Source: CAVXJN01 sp963762165 (lineage in GTDB: Bacteria > Pseudomonadota > Gammaproteobacteria > JASBUN01). Taken from it: a DNA stretch of 64,000 nt. The stretch lies in the NCBI GenBank assembly GCA_963762165.1, contig CAVXJN010000001.1, forward strand, positions 62,001 through 126,000, read 5' to 3'. Position numbers and translations under genes: made by a program. Under the pieces are notes generated by a model that had not been told where the DNA came from, ran no database searches, and saw nothing but the letters and a program-made list of their open reading frames with translations. Shown here piece by piece: positions 46,060 through 56,406 of the stretch; position 1 is the stretch's first letter, and each line of letters starts with the position of its first letter.

Positions 46060-47483
46060 GTGCTACGTAAAATCCTGATCGCCAACCGTGGCGAAATCGC
46101 AGTCCGGATCGTGCGCGCCTGCGCCGAACTCGGCATCACATCCGTGGCGATCTATGCCGAGCCGGACCGCCATGCCCTGCACGTCAAGAAAGCCGACGAG
46201 GCCTACAACATCGGCCCCGATCCGTCGCCGGCTATCTGAATGCCCATCGCATCGTGAATCTGGCGGTTGAGACCGGCTGCGACGCGCTGCATCCCGGGCT
46301 ACGGCTTTCTGTCCGAAAATCCGCTGCTGGCGGAAGTCTGCGAACGTCGCGGCATCCGCTTCATCGGCCCGACTGCCGACGTGATCCGCCGCATGGGCGA
46401 CAAGACCGAGGCGCGCGCGGCCATGGTCGCCGCAGGCGTGCCGGTAGTGCCCGGCAGCGAGGGCAATCTCGACGACGTCGAGCAGGCCCTGGCGCTGGCC
46501 GAGCACGATCGGCTATCCGGTCATGCTCAAGGCGACCTCCGGCGGCGGTGGCCGTGGCATCCGGCGCTGCAATACCGCCGAAGAGCTGCAAGCGCAACTA
46601 TCGAGCGGGTGATCTCCGAGGCCACCAAGGCCTTCGGCAGCGCCGAAGTTTTCATGGAAAAATGCATCGTCAATCCGCGCCATATCGAAGTGCAGATCCT
46701 GGCCGACCAGCACGGCAACGTGATCCACCTGTTCGAGCGCGATTGTTCGATCCAGCGCCGTCACCAGAAGCTGATCGAGATCGCGCCGTCGCCGCAGCTG
46801 AACGAAGAACAGCGCAATTATATCGGCGAATTGGCGGTCACGTGCGGCGCGGGCGGTGGGTTACGAAAATGCCGGCACGGTGGAGTTCCTGCTGGACGAA
46901 AGCGACGAATTCTATTTCATGGAAATGAATACCCGCCTGCAGGTGGAGCACACCATCACCGAGGAAATCACCGGCGTCGATATCGTCCAGGAACAGATCC
47001 GCATCGCGGCCGGATTGCCGCTGCAATTCACCCAGGAGGACATCAGGCGGCGCGGCTTTGCGATGGAGTTCCGCATCAATGCCGAAGACCCGAAGAACGA
47101 TTTCCTGCCGAGCTTCGGCCGCATCACCCGCTATTTCGCACCGGGCGGCCCGGGCGTGCGCACCGATGCCGCCATTTACACCGGCTACCATATTCCGCCG
47201 TACTACGATTCCATGTGCGCCAAGCTGACCGTCTGGGCGATGGACTGGGACCTCGCTGATCGCCCGCGGCCGCCGGGCGTTGACCGACATGGGCGTGTAC
47301 GGCGTCAAAACCACGATCCCTTACCATCTGGAAATACTGAAGGCGGCGGATTTCCGCAAGCGGCATTTCACCACCAGCTTCGTCGAAGAACACCCGGAAC
47401 TGACCGAGTATACCGTACGCCGTCCGCCGCGGGAGCTGGCAGCGGCACTATCCGCCGCGGTAATCGCGCACCTGGGGCTATAG
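46060..47483 (+). CDS. Pyruvate carboxylase subunit A, biotin carboxylase (frameshifted here)
   Basis: Biotin carboxylase subunit starting at GTG 46060 (GGGAG eight bases ahead): LRKILIANRGEIAVRIVRACAELGI. The ATP-grasp loop GGGGRGIRRC, GNVIHLFERDCSIQRRHQKLIEIAP, FYFMEMNTRLQVEHTITEEI and GFAMEFRINAEDPKNDFLPSFGRI are clearly present. These details (SIQRRHQK, DPKNDFLPSFGRITRYFAPGGPGVRTDAAIYTGY) match the two-subunit pyruvate carboxylase PycA of Pseudomonas better than AccC. Six breaks (near 46,220, 46,300, 46,510, 46,600, 46,850 and 47,255) must be corrected; the repaired gene has 473 codons. It is followed by the matching carboxyltransferase subunit. Confidence 0.88.
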
Positions 47484-47601
47484 GCGGCACAACCGGCCTG
47501 CAGCGGGTACACTCAGAAGATGACGAGTCGTTGATGCCCGTGCACAACCGCAACCCCCGGTGGCTTCCGCCGAAACGCAACCGAAACGCGAAGAGCAACG
47601 C

Positions 47602-49423
47602 ATGTCCAAGGTAAGAATCACCGAAACCATTCTGCGCGATGCGCACCAGTGCCTGATCGCCACCCGGATGCGGCTGGACGACATGCTGCCGATCTGCGAC
47701 CGGCTGGACAAGATCGGCTACTGGTCGCTGGAAGTCTGGGGCGGAGCGACATTCGACGCCTGCCTGCGTTTTCTCAAGGAAGACCCGTGGGAGCGCCTGC
47801 GCAAACTGCGCAAGGCGCTGCCCAACACGCGACTGCAGATGCTGCTGCGGGGCCAGAACCTGCTCGGCTACCGGCATTACTCCGACGACGTGGTGCGCGA
47901 CTTCGTGAAACGGCGGCCGACAACGGCATCGATGTATTCCGCATCTTCGATGCCATGAACGACGTGCGCAACCTGCGCGTATCGATCGAGTCGGTAAAAG
48001 CGACCGGCAAGCACGCCAAGGGCGCCATCTGCTACACCACCAGCCCCGTGCATACTCCCGAGCAGTTCGTGCAAATGGCGCTGCAGCTGCAGGAAATGGG
48101 CTGCGACAGCATCGTCATCAAGGATATGGCGGGACTACTGACGCCGTTCGTCGCTGCCGAACTGGTCGCGAAATTGGTCGACGCCATCGATCTGCCGTTG
48201 CAATTGCACTCCCACGCGACCTCCGGACTGTCGGACATGTGCCAGCTCAAGGCCGTCGAAAACGGGGCCGCGGGCATCGACACGGCGATTTCTTCGTTCT
48301 CCGGCGGCGCCAGCCACCCGCCCACCGAAACATGGTCGCCGCGCTGCGCGGTACCGCGCACGACACCGGCCTCGACCTGGTGGCGCTGCAGGAGATCGGC
48401 TTCTATTTCCGCGAAGTCCGCAAGAAATACCACCAGTTCGAAAGCGAATTCACCGGCATCGACACCCGCGTCCAGGTGAATCAGGTGCCGGGCGGCATGA
48501 TTTCCAATCTTTATTCGCAGCTGAAGGAACAAGGCGCGCTGGATCGGATGGGCGAAGTACTGGAGGAAATTCCGCGGGTGCGCGAGGACCTGGGCTATCC
48601 GCCGCTGGTTACTCCAGCCTCACAGATCGTCGGCACCCAGGCATTACTCAACGTAATTACCGGCGCACGCTACAAGACCATCACCAACGAAGTGAAACAT
48701 TATCTGCAGGGCCGCTACGGCCGCGCGCCAGGTCACGTCAACACCATGTTGCGGCAACAAGCCATCGGCAACGAAGACGTGATCGACTGCCGTCCGGCGG
48801 ACCTGCTGGGTGATGAACTGGACAATATCCGCGGTCAAATCGGCGAACTGGCGCAATCCGAAGAAGACGTCATGATCTATGGCATGTTTCCGGAAATCGG
48901 GCGGCAGTTCCTGGAGCAGCGCGCCGCCGGCACGCTGGTGCCGGAGCCGTTGGAGCCGGCCAAGTCCGAAACCGAATCGCCGTCTGGCGCGCCGGTGGAC
49001 TTCAACGTCACATTGCACGGCGAAACCTATCACATCAAGCTGACCGGGACCGGCCACAAGACTCAGGACATGCGTCCGTTCTATGTCACCGTGGACGGCG
49101 TGCCCGAAGAAATCATTATCGAAACCCTCGACGAGATACTCCCCGAGCAAAGCGCCGGCAAGAGCGCCCCAAAATCCAGCAAAGGCAGCCAACGGCCCCG
49201 CGCCACCAAGCCGGGTCACGTCACCACCTCCATGCCCGGAACCATCATCGATGTCCTGGTCGAGGTCGGCGCCAAGGTCAACGCCGGCGACGCCGTGCTG
49301 GTGAGCGAGGCCATGAAAATGGAAACCGAGATCCAGGCCCCGATCGCCGGAGAGGTGAAAGCCGTGCACGTAGTCAAAGGCGACAGTGTCAATCCGGACG
49401 AAACCTTGATTGAAATCGAGTAG
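47602..49423 (+). CDS. oadA: Pyruvate carboxylase subunit B / oxaloacetate decarboxylase alpha-like (frameshifted here)
   Basis: About 607 residues: carboxyltransferase TIM barrel with TETILRDAHQCLIATRMRLDDM, RGQNLLGYRHYSDDVV, FRIFDAMNDVRNL and KDMAGLLTPF (metal and pyruvate site), then a linker and a biotinyl carrier at the C-terminus with the attachment site SEAMKMETEIQAP. With the upstream biotin carboxylase it forms a two-subunit pyruvate carboxylase, giving oxaloacetate for anaplerosis or gluconeogenesis; a sodium-pump decarboxylase is less likely because no beta or gamma subunit genes follow. Two breaks, near 47,912 and 48,330, each missing one base. Start ATG 47602. Confidence 0.9.
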
Positions 49424-49432
49424 TGCCCGGTC

Positions 49433-50026
49433 GTGACGAGACGCTCGCAATTGCCGCTGGTTTTGGGTTCCAGTTCGCCGTTTCGACAGGATTTGCTGCA
49501 ACGGCTCGGCCTTGAGTTCGATACCGCGTCGCCGGACATCGACGAAATCAGGCGTGAGGGTGAGAACGCCGAGGATTTGGTACGCCGTCTCGCGGAATCC
49601 AAAGCCCGCGCAGTCGCTGCGCGGTATCCGCAAGCACTGATCATCGGTTCCGATCAGGTGGCGGTGCTGAATGGCCGGGTTCTTGGCAAACCCGGGTCAC
49701 GCGAGCGTGCAATCGAACAATTGCGCGCGGCATCCGGGCAAACCGTGAATTTCCTCACCGGGCTTTGTTTGCACAACAGTGCCACCGGCAAAACCCAAAT
49801 CGAAGTGGTGCCGTACAACGTCACGTTTCGGCCGCTCGATGACGAGCGCATCGGCCGTTACGTCGATGCCGAACAGCCGTTCAATTGTGCGGGCAGTTTC
49901 AAATCGGAAGGCCTGGGCATCGCGCTGTTTGCGCGCATGGAAGGCAGCGACCCGACCTCATTGATCGGGCTGCCGCTGATTTCACTTGTCGGCATGCTGG
50001 CACAGGAAGGCGTCAATCTGCCTTGA
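49433..50026 (+). CDS. Maf-family nucleotide pyrophosphatase (YceF)
   Basis: 197 residues, start GTG 49433. Motifs LVLGSSSPFRQDLLQRLGLEF and RLAESKARAVAA, then IIGSDQVAVLNGRVLGKPGSRERAIEQL. The DQ pair and the lysine/serine set place it with YceF, which acts on m7GTP and related abnormal nucleotides. It is 10 bases downstream of oadA and in E. coli its orthologue sits next to yceD; here the pyruvate carboxylase pair lies between. Confidence 0.9.
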   Translation: MTRRSQLPLVLGSSSPFRQDLLQRLGLEFDTASPDIDEIRREGENAEDLVRRLAESKARAVAARYPQALIIGSDQVAVLNGRVLGKPGSRERAIEQLRAASGQTVNFLTGLCLHNSATGKTQIEVVPYNVTFRPLDDERIGRYVDAEQPFNCAGSFKSEGLGIALFARMEGSDPTSLIGLPLISLVGMLAQEGVNLP

Positions 50027-50055
50027 GAGGCAATCGCACCCTGCGGGCCACTACG

Positions 50056-51001
50056 TTATCGCAGCGGTGAATGAGGACCGAACGCACGCGCCATCGCCAT
50101 GCCGAAGCGGTCACTCACGCGCTGCAGGAAGTCGGGCTGCGGCGTGTAATCCACCACGTCCTCCGCCCCGATGACGTCGCGTGCCACCGTGCCGGGACTA
50201 GCGAAATCGTCCACCAGGCCGAGCTCGCGGGCGCGCTCGCCGTTCCAGAACATGCCGCTGAACAGATCCTGATCGCTACCGAGGCGTTCCCCTCGACCGC
50301 GTTTCACCGCGGCGATGAACTGCTGGTGAATTTCCTCCAGCATCCGCTCGACGTGGGCCTTGTCCTGATCGCGCAAAGGTGAAAACGGATCAAGCATGCC
50401 TTTGTTGCGGCCGGCGGTGAGCAACCGCCGTTCGACGCCAAGCTTGTCCATCAGGCCGGTAAAGCCGAAACCATCGTAGAGACGCCGATGGAACCGACCA
50501 GACTGGCCGGGTTGGCGTAGATCCGATCAGTCGCGGCAATGATGTAATAGCACGCCGACGCGCACATATCAGTGACCACGGCATACACCGGCTTGTCGGG
50601 ATACTTTTGCCGCAGCCGGCGAATCTCGTCGTACAGATATGCCGCCTGCACCGGACTGCCGCCGGGACTGTTGGCCCGCAGGATAATGCCGCGGCTGCGC
50701 TTGTCTTCGAACGCCGACCGAAGTGCAGGTACCAGGTCATCGGCGTTGGCCGCCTCATCCTCGGCAATCACGCCGGAAATATCGATCATCGCAGTATGAG
50801 GACCGACTTGCACTTCCCGGGGTACCAAAAGAAACAGGATCAGCAGCAAGTAGGCCAGGAATACGGATTTGAAGAAAATACCCCAGCGACGACTGCGGCG
50901 GCGCTCGCGCAGGTTTTCCCACGCCAGCCGTTCCAACGTCTCCCGGCTCCAGTTTTCCCGTCGCTGCCGGGGCTGGCTTCCGCAGATTGATGTTCCCCCA
51001 T
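50056..51001 (-). CDS. sppA: Signal peptide peptidase SppA, short type (frameshifted here)
   Basis: Inner membrane serine protease (S49). Start ATG 51001 gives MGEHQSAEASPG, then after a frame change near 50,950 it continues RETLERLAWENLRERRRSRRWGIFFK and the membrane helix SVFLAYLLLILFLLVP. The catalytic serine is in DMCASACYYIIAATDRIYA and the lysine in TAGRNKGMLDPF. A second break near 50,455, where GVS should run into YDGFGFTGLMDKLG, separates the halves. The short type has one catalytic half and works as an oligomer to degrade signal peptides. AGGAG ahead of the start. Confidence 0.87.
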
Positions 51002-51021
51002 GTGCGATTCAGACTCCTCAG

Positions 51022-51724
51022 TCAGACAGGTGCGTATTCTATCCTCCGCGCTTTGCCGCCCGCGTGGCTCGGCCGACGACAGAAATCGCGGTAAATCGCC
51101 CAATCGATCCAGGCAGATAAGTGGATCATAACGCAGTAACCGTTCCGTTTCGTGTACCCCGTAGGTCACCGCGATCGAATCGATGCCGGCATTGCGCGCC
51201 ATTTGCAGATCGTATTCGCTGTCTCCGATCATCACCGCGTCTTCGGCCGCCACTGCCAATGTGTGCAGAATCTCGTGCACCATTTTCGGGTCCGGCTTGG
51301 AAGCGGTCTCCTCGGCACAGCGGTGGGCATCGAACAGTGCGCCCAGACCCGTTTCCGTCAAGACTTTGTCCAAACCGTGCCGCCCTTTGCCGGTGGCGAC
51401 CGCAAGGAAATAACCCTCCTGCCGCAGCCTTTTCAACGTATCTTCCGCGTCGGCGAACAGCTCTTGAGGGGCGTCGGCCTGGAAATAATGTTGCCGGTAC
51501 CGCTCGGTGAACGCCTTGAAGAACGGCGCATCGGGTCGTTGCGGAAACAATGCCAGCAGTGCTTCGCGCATTCCCAGACCAATGATATCGGAAATGGTGC
51601 GGGCATCGAGCATCTCCAGCCCCAGGTCGACCATGGCCGCCTGCATGGAAGCGACGATATGGGCCTCGGAGTCCATCAGCGTCCCGTCCCAATCGAATAT
51701 CAGCAGGCGATAACCCGTTTTCAC
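51022..51724 (-). CDS. HAD-superfamily phosphatase (phosphoglycolate phosphatase-like)
   Basis: HAD hydrolase with nucleophile and acid-base aspartates in LLIFDWDGTLMDSEAH, the threonine/serine site in AVATGKGRHGLDKVL, lysine in EETASKPDPKMV and metal ligand in VMIGDSEYDLQMARNAG. A GTG start (51724) overlaps the rluC stop by four bases. As written, the frame does not stop but runs on to 50840 inside the start of sppA; removal of one base near its end would give TGA at 51024-51022 and about 233 residues, the normal size. In E. coli, the equivalent position next to rluC is often held by this type (YjjG/Gph-like). Substrate unknown. Confidence 0.85.
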
Positions 51725-52623
51725 TGCTCACGCTCCATCGCCTGCAACACTGCTCGAAGCGGTTCCGGAAGCGGGCTGCCCAGATCCAAGCGCTCCCCCG
51801 TGCTGGGATGACTGAAGCCCAGGCGGTGGGCGTGCAGAAACATGCGCTTGAGACCCAGTCCCCGCAGGCGCATGTCGAAAGCCTGTCGTCGCCGTATTTG
51901 GGATCGCCAGCCAACGGATGGCCGGCGTGGGCCGCATGCACCCGGATCTGATGGGTGCGTCCGGTTTCCAACAACGCCTCTACCAGGGTGGCATCCCGGT
52001 AACGCGTCATGACCTGGAATCGGGTCCGGGCGGGACGCCCGTCGGGGCTGACCACTACCATGCGTTCTCCACTGCTGAGCGAGTTTTTGCGCAACGGTGC
52101 ATCCACGATCTGAGTTTCCCGGTCCCAGTTGCCGTAGGTCAGCGCCAGGTAGCGCTTTTCGACTTGCTCCGGACTTGAGCTGTTCCTGCAACGCCAGCAG
52201 CGCCGGGCGCGATTTCGCCAGCAACAGGCAGCCGCTGGTCTCCCGGTCGAGGCGATGGACCAATTCCAGGAAGTGCGCTGCGGGCCGGAAGCGCCGCAAT
52301 GCTTCGATGATCCCGAAGCCGAGGCCGCTGCCGCCATGCACCGCCAGACCGGCCGGCTTGTCGAGGACCATAACTTCGTCGTCCTCGAACAGCACCGCAT
52401 TCCGCAACTGCGTCTGCACCGTCTCCGGGACCCGCGGCGTTTGCGGCTGACCCAGCCGCACCGGCGGGATCCGCACCTGGTCGCCCTGGCGCAGCCGGTA
52501 CTCCGGTTTGATGCGGCCCTTGTTGACCCGCACCTCGCCTTTGCGCAGCACGCGGTAAATCAAACTACGGGGCACACCTTTGAGTTCGCCGGCCAGAAAA
52601 TTGTCGATACGCTGGCCCTGCAT
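51721..52623 (-). CDS. rluC: 23S rRNA pseudouridine synthase RluC (frameshifted here)
   Basis: 300 residues: S4-like start QRIDNFLAGELKGVPRSLIYRVLRKGEVRVNKGR, catalytic aspartate in VHRLDRETSGCLLLAK, and RTHQIRVHAAHAGHPLAGDPKYGD. It modifies 23S rRNA uridines 955, 2504 and 2580. Two breaks: near 52,170 (one extra base, LKSGASRK to LKSEQVEKRYLAL) and near 51,890 (one base missing). The divergent arrangement with rne, with a long leader between, is the classic one. Confidence 0.92.
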   Translation of the reverse strand: MQGQRIDNFLAGELKGVPRSLIYRVLRKGEVRVNKGRIKPEYRLRQGDQVRIPPVRLGQPQTPRVPETVQTQLRNAVLFEDDEVMVLDKPAGLAVHGGSGLGFGIIEALRRFRPAAHFLELVHRLDRETSGCLLLAKSRPALLALQEQLKSGASRKALPGADLRQLGPGNSDRGCTVAQKLAQQWRTHGSGQPRRASRPDPIPGHDALPGCHPGRGVVGNRTHPSDPGACGPRRPSVGWRSQIRRRQAFDMRLRGLGLKRMFLHAHRLGFSHPSTGERLDLGSPLPEPLRAVLQAMEREQ

Positions 52624-52737
52624 GACCGTCGTCCACGGTCACGATACGGACCCGCGCGAGGTTGTCATCGGTGCTCGACATGGCCGCGAATAATACCAGC
52701 TCTGATCCACCGTTGTTCGATAAGTGATTGAATACAA

Positions 52738-52766
52738 TTGATGCATTTTCGGAACGCTGTTATAGT
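52738..52766 (+). promoter_or_regulatory. Promoter of rne
   Basis: TTGATG (52738-52743), 17-bp spacer, TATAGT (52761-52766); expected start near 52,773, about 343 bases before the rne ATG. E. coli rne has a 361-nt leader, so the geometry is closely similar. Confidence 0.6.
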
Positions 52767-52772
52767 CAATTG

Positions 52773-53115
52773 ACCGCAATACCGCCCAGCGTGGCCGAAT
52801 CGTCGAGCATTAGCAGACGATGTGACAAAATTCGGCCGAACAAGCGGTTAGAAACGGTTTTCGGGTTCCGCCGGGTTCTTGACGGCGGTGCCACATTGAC
52901 ACAAGGGTTTGGTCGTCGCTTGACCCTGAAGCGAATGCAGAGCGGCGCTTGGCAGCGCGCTCCCGCGAACTAGCGCGACCCGGCCGGTAATCGAACAACG
53001 CTTTGCGGCATCTGTCGCACGCCGATCATATCATCCGGCGCGACGTCCGCAAGCAGTTGGTCCGACCGGCTGGGGCTCTCGTTCGTCCGCGGTGCGAGCG
53101 CCCTAGAGAGTTAAC
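52773..53115 (+). promoter_or_regulatory. Long 5' leader of rne, candidate autoregulatory region
   Basis: About 343 bases without a convincing gene. It contains short stems such as CCGCC-N10-GGCGG near 52,870-52,895. In E. coli the rne leader is cleaved and bound by RNase E to regulate its own message; the same role is inferred here from length and position. Confidence 0.45.
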
Positions 53116-55735
53116 ATGAAAAGAATGCTCGTCAACGCAACTCAACCGGAAGAGTTGCGAGTGGCCATGGTGGACGGCCAACGGTTGTACGATCTGGATA
53201 TCGAAACACCCGGCGCGGGAACAAAAGAAAGCCAACATCTACAAAGGCAAGATCACCCGGGTCGAACCCAGCCTGGAAGCCGCGTTCGTGGATTACGGTT
53301 CCGAACGGCACGGCTTTCTGCCGCTGAAGGAAATCGCCCGCAGCTACTTCAAGTCCGAAGCAGCCGGCAACGGCGGCCGCGTCAATATCAAGGACGTGGT
53401 TTCCGAAGGTCAGGAAATCGTAGTCCAGGTGGACAAGGAGGAGCGCGGCAACAAGGGCGCCGCCCTGACCACCTTCATCAGCCTGGCCGGCCGCTTTCTG
53501 GTGCTGATGCCCAACAATCCGCGCGCCGGTGGCGTTTCGCGGCGCATCGAAGGCGATGACCGCGCCGAAGTGCGCGAAGCCATGGCCACACTCGACATTC
53601 CCGAAGGCATGGGCCTGATCGTGCGCACCGCCGGCGTCGGCCGCTCGGCCGAAGAACTGCAGTGGGACCTGGACTATCTGCTCCACCTCTGGAAGGCAAT
53701 CGAAACCGCCTCCCGCGAACGCGCTTCGCCCGTTCCTGATCTACCAGGAAAGCAATGTCATCATCCGGGCGCTGCGCGACTATCTGCGGGCCGATATCGG
53801 CGAAGTGCTGGTGGACGACGAAAGCGTGCACAAGCAAGCGCACGATTTCATGCAGCAGGTAATGCCCCACAGCCTGCCGAAACTCAAGCGCTACCAGGAT
53901 CCGGTGCCGCTATTCACCCGCTACCAGATCGAATCCCAGATCGAGTCGGCGTTTTCCCGTGAAGTACGCCTGCCGTCTGGCGGCGCCGTCGTCATCGACC
54001 ACACCGAGGCGCTGGTGTCGATCGACATCAACTCCGCGCGGGCGACCAAGGGCAGCGATATCGAGGAGACCGCGCTCAACACCAATCTGGAGGCGGCCGA
54101 CGAAATCGCCCGCCAACTGCGTCTGCGCGACCTCGGCGGCCTGGTGGTGATCGACTTCATCGACATGTCCCAGTCCCGCAATCAGCGCGAAGTCGAGAAT
54201 CGCCTGCGGGAAGCACTGAAAATGGACCGCGCCCGGGTGCAGGTCGGGCGTATTTCCCGCTTCGGACTGCTGGAAATGTCGCGGCAGCGACTCAGCTCCT
54301 CATTGGGCGAGTCGAGCCAGATCGTGTGCCCGCGCTGCATCGGCCAGGGCACCATCCGCGGTACCGAATCCCTCGGTTTGGCGGTACTGCGCATTCTCGA
54401 AGAAGAGGCCATGAAGGAAAAAACCGCCTGCGTCGTGGCGCAGGTGCCGGTAAGCGTGGCGACCTTCCTGCTCAATGAAAAACGCCACTCCATCAACGAA
54501 ATTGAGGCCCGTCACCAGGTGTCGCTCATGCTGATTCCGAATCAGCATCTGGACACACCCCAGTACGACGTCAAACGCGTACGCACCGATGAAGCTCGAG
54601 GAAGGCGCGCTCAGCTACGAGATGGCCATCGAGCCCGAAACCATCGAGGCGCCTTCCAGTCTGCAGGCCAAGCCCATGGCGGAGGTGCCAGCGGTGAAAA
54701 CCGTCGCACCGCCGAGTCCGGTGCCGCCCCCTGCCCCGCCCGCCCTGCGCGCCGAAGACGACGGCGGCTTCATTCGCCGCTTATGGACCAGCTTGTTTGG
54801 CGGCCGCAAGGAAGAAGAACCGCAAAGCCGCACACCGCCTCCGCGCAAGAAAGCGGCTGCGCACCGGACTCGTGCGGCCACTGCCGACAACCGTGGCGGC
54901 GCCCGCAAGAGCAACCGTAGCCGTCGCGGCGGCCAACAGGCGGGGCGGCGCAATTCTTCCGAGCCAAAGAACGCGGACCCGTCGGCCACTGCGCCTGCGG
55001 CCAACGGCAACGGCAACGGCAACAAGGCAACGGCAACGGAAGCCGCAGAAATCGGACACCGTCTCCGATGGCAAGCAAGCGCCGCCTGCAAAGCAGACGC
55101 CGAAAGCGAAATCCGACACCGGACAAAACGACCTCACCCAGGCCGATGCCGCTGACAACTCTTCACAGCCGGAGAAGTCCGGCCGTGCCGGGCAGGCCCG
55201 CAGCGGTTCGCGCCGGGGCCGTCGCGGCGGCCGCCGTCGCCGCAAATCCAATACCACCGGCGAGGCTGGCGGCCAGGACACCGGGGAGAACAAAGCCGGC
55301 GAAGAGGAACATGCCACGCCAGTCGCCGAAAACGGCGATAAACCAGCCGAACGCAAAGGCCCTCGTCAGCCGCGGGAAGCATCCTCGACACCCAACACGC
55401 CCAAGCCGATGGCTGAAACCGTCAAGCCGGACGCTCCCGGCCCTGAGGGCATGGCGCCGGGCTCTGCTGCGGCAGCTCCTCAAGCGGAGCCTGCACCCCA
55501 GAACCAGCCAGCGACTCCAACAAGCGCGCCGCCTGCTCCGGCACCCGCCGCTCCGGCACCGGCACCAGCCGCGCCCCCGGTCAGCGAGCGCCTGCCGGCG
55601 CCGCCCCCCGCGGCGCAGCCGTCACCAGCACCGCAAAGCCAACCGCAAGCTCCGCGCGCCGACGAACCCGCTTCCGAGAAGCGCAACGAATCGCAGGATC
55701 CGCCGCCGGCGCGCGAAGGCAACAACAACACCTGA
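53116..55735 (+). CDS. rne: Ribonuclease E (frameshifted here)
   Basis: Endoribonuclease that initiates mRNA decay and processes rRNA and tRNA. N-terminus MKRMLVNATQPEELRVAMVDGQRLYDLDIE; S1 domain (IYKGKITRVEPSLEAAFVDYG), RNase H-like and DNase I-like regions with catalytic aspartates in VSIDINSARATKG and GLVVIDFIDM, and the Zn-link CPRCIGQGTIRG. The C-terminal 300 residues are disordered, rich in Pro, Ala, Arg and Gln, with arginine-rich RNA-binding blocks (RGGARKSNRSRRGGQQAGRR) as in other degradosome scaffolds. Four insertions, near 53,215, 53,730, 54,590 and 55,055, are needed to be removed, giving exactly 872 codons. Confidence 0.93.
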
Positions 55736-55742
55736 GCCTGTA

Positions 55743-55783
55743 CCGCCGCGTCCCGGGAGCCCGTGGTTCCCGAGGCGCGGCGG
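55743..55783. terminator. Strong bidirectional hairpin between rne and the phosphatase gene
   Basis: Outer stem CCGCCGCG / CGCGGCGG (55743-55750 and 55776-55783), with an inner stem CGGGA / TTCCCG. It lies exactly between two convergent genes (rne stop 55735, phosphatase stop 55785). No U-tract. Confidence 0.6.
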
Positions 55784-55784
55784 A

Positions 55785-56261
55785 TTACAAGCCGTGGCGC
55801 AGCCGGATATCGGCGAGCAGGCCTTCGGCCGCGCTTTCGATCATGTCCAGCACCCGTTCGAATCCGGCGGTTCCGCCATAGTAAGGGTCCGGTACTTCAT
55901 CCTCGCCCAATTGCGGCGCGAAACTCAGAAACAGACGCAGCTTATCTTCGGCGCCCGCAGGACACAGAGCGCTCAAATGATCGTAGTTGCTGCGATCCAT
56001 GGCCAAGACGTAGTCGAACACCTGAAAGTCCTCCTGCAGCGCCTTCCGCGCCCGCAGCGGACTCAAATCGACACCGCGCTTCGCGGCGGCCGCCTGGGCG
56101 CGCGGGTCCGGCGGATCTTTGACGTGATACGCATGGGTCCCGGCGGAATCCACCTCTATCCGATCCGCCAATCCTTCCCGTGCCACCAAATGCAAAAACA
56201 CGCCGTGGGCGGTCGGTGACCGACAGATATTTCCCAGGCAGACGAACAACACCTTGACCAT
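55785..56261 (-). CDS. Low-molecular-weight protein tyrosine phosphatase
   Basis: 158 residues from ATG 56261. P-loop CLGNICRSP (C-X5-R) and the acid loop VPDPYYGGTAGF are intact. Usually acts on tyrosine-phosphorylated proteins, often tyrosine kinases of polysaccharide export, but no such kinase is seen here. Confidence 0.93.
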   Translation of the reverse strand: MVKVLFVCLGNICRSPTAHGVFLHLVAREGLADRIEVDSAGTHAYHVKDPPDPRAQAAAAKRGVDLSPLRARKALQEDFQVFDYVLAMDRSNYDHLSALCPAGAEDKLRLFLSFAPQLGEDEVPDPYYGGTAGFERVLDMIESAAEGLLADIRLRHGL

Positions 56262-56406
56262 GTACCGCTCCAGTTGCATTGATTCACGGCTACGACCACC
56301 ATTACTCGCGTTGCCAACGGTTTCCGGTGCAGCCACATTGTAGGGACAATATTATATCTGTGCGCGTCGCGGCGTGTTAACCGATGCGAACTTGCGGAGT
56401 AACCGT

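Noticed and set aside
46060..47483. AccC, biotin carboxylase of acetyl-CoA carboxylase
   Set aside because: Details of the sequence and the adjacent carboxyltransferase/BCCP subunit fit the pyruvate carboxylase subunit A better; accB is not next to it.
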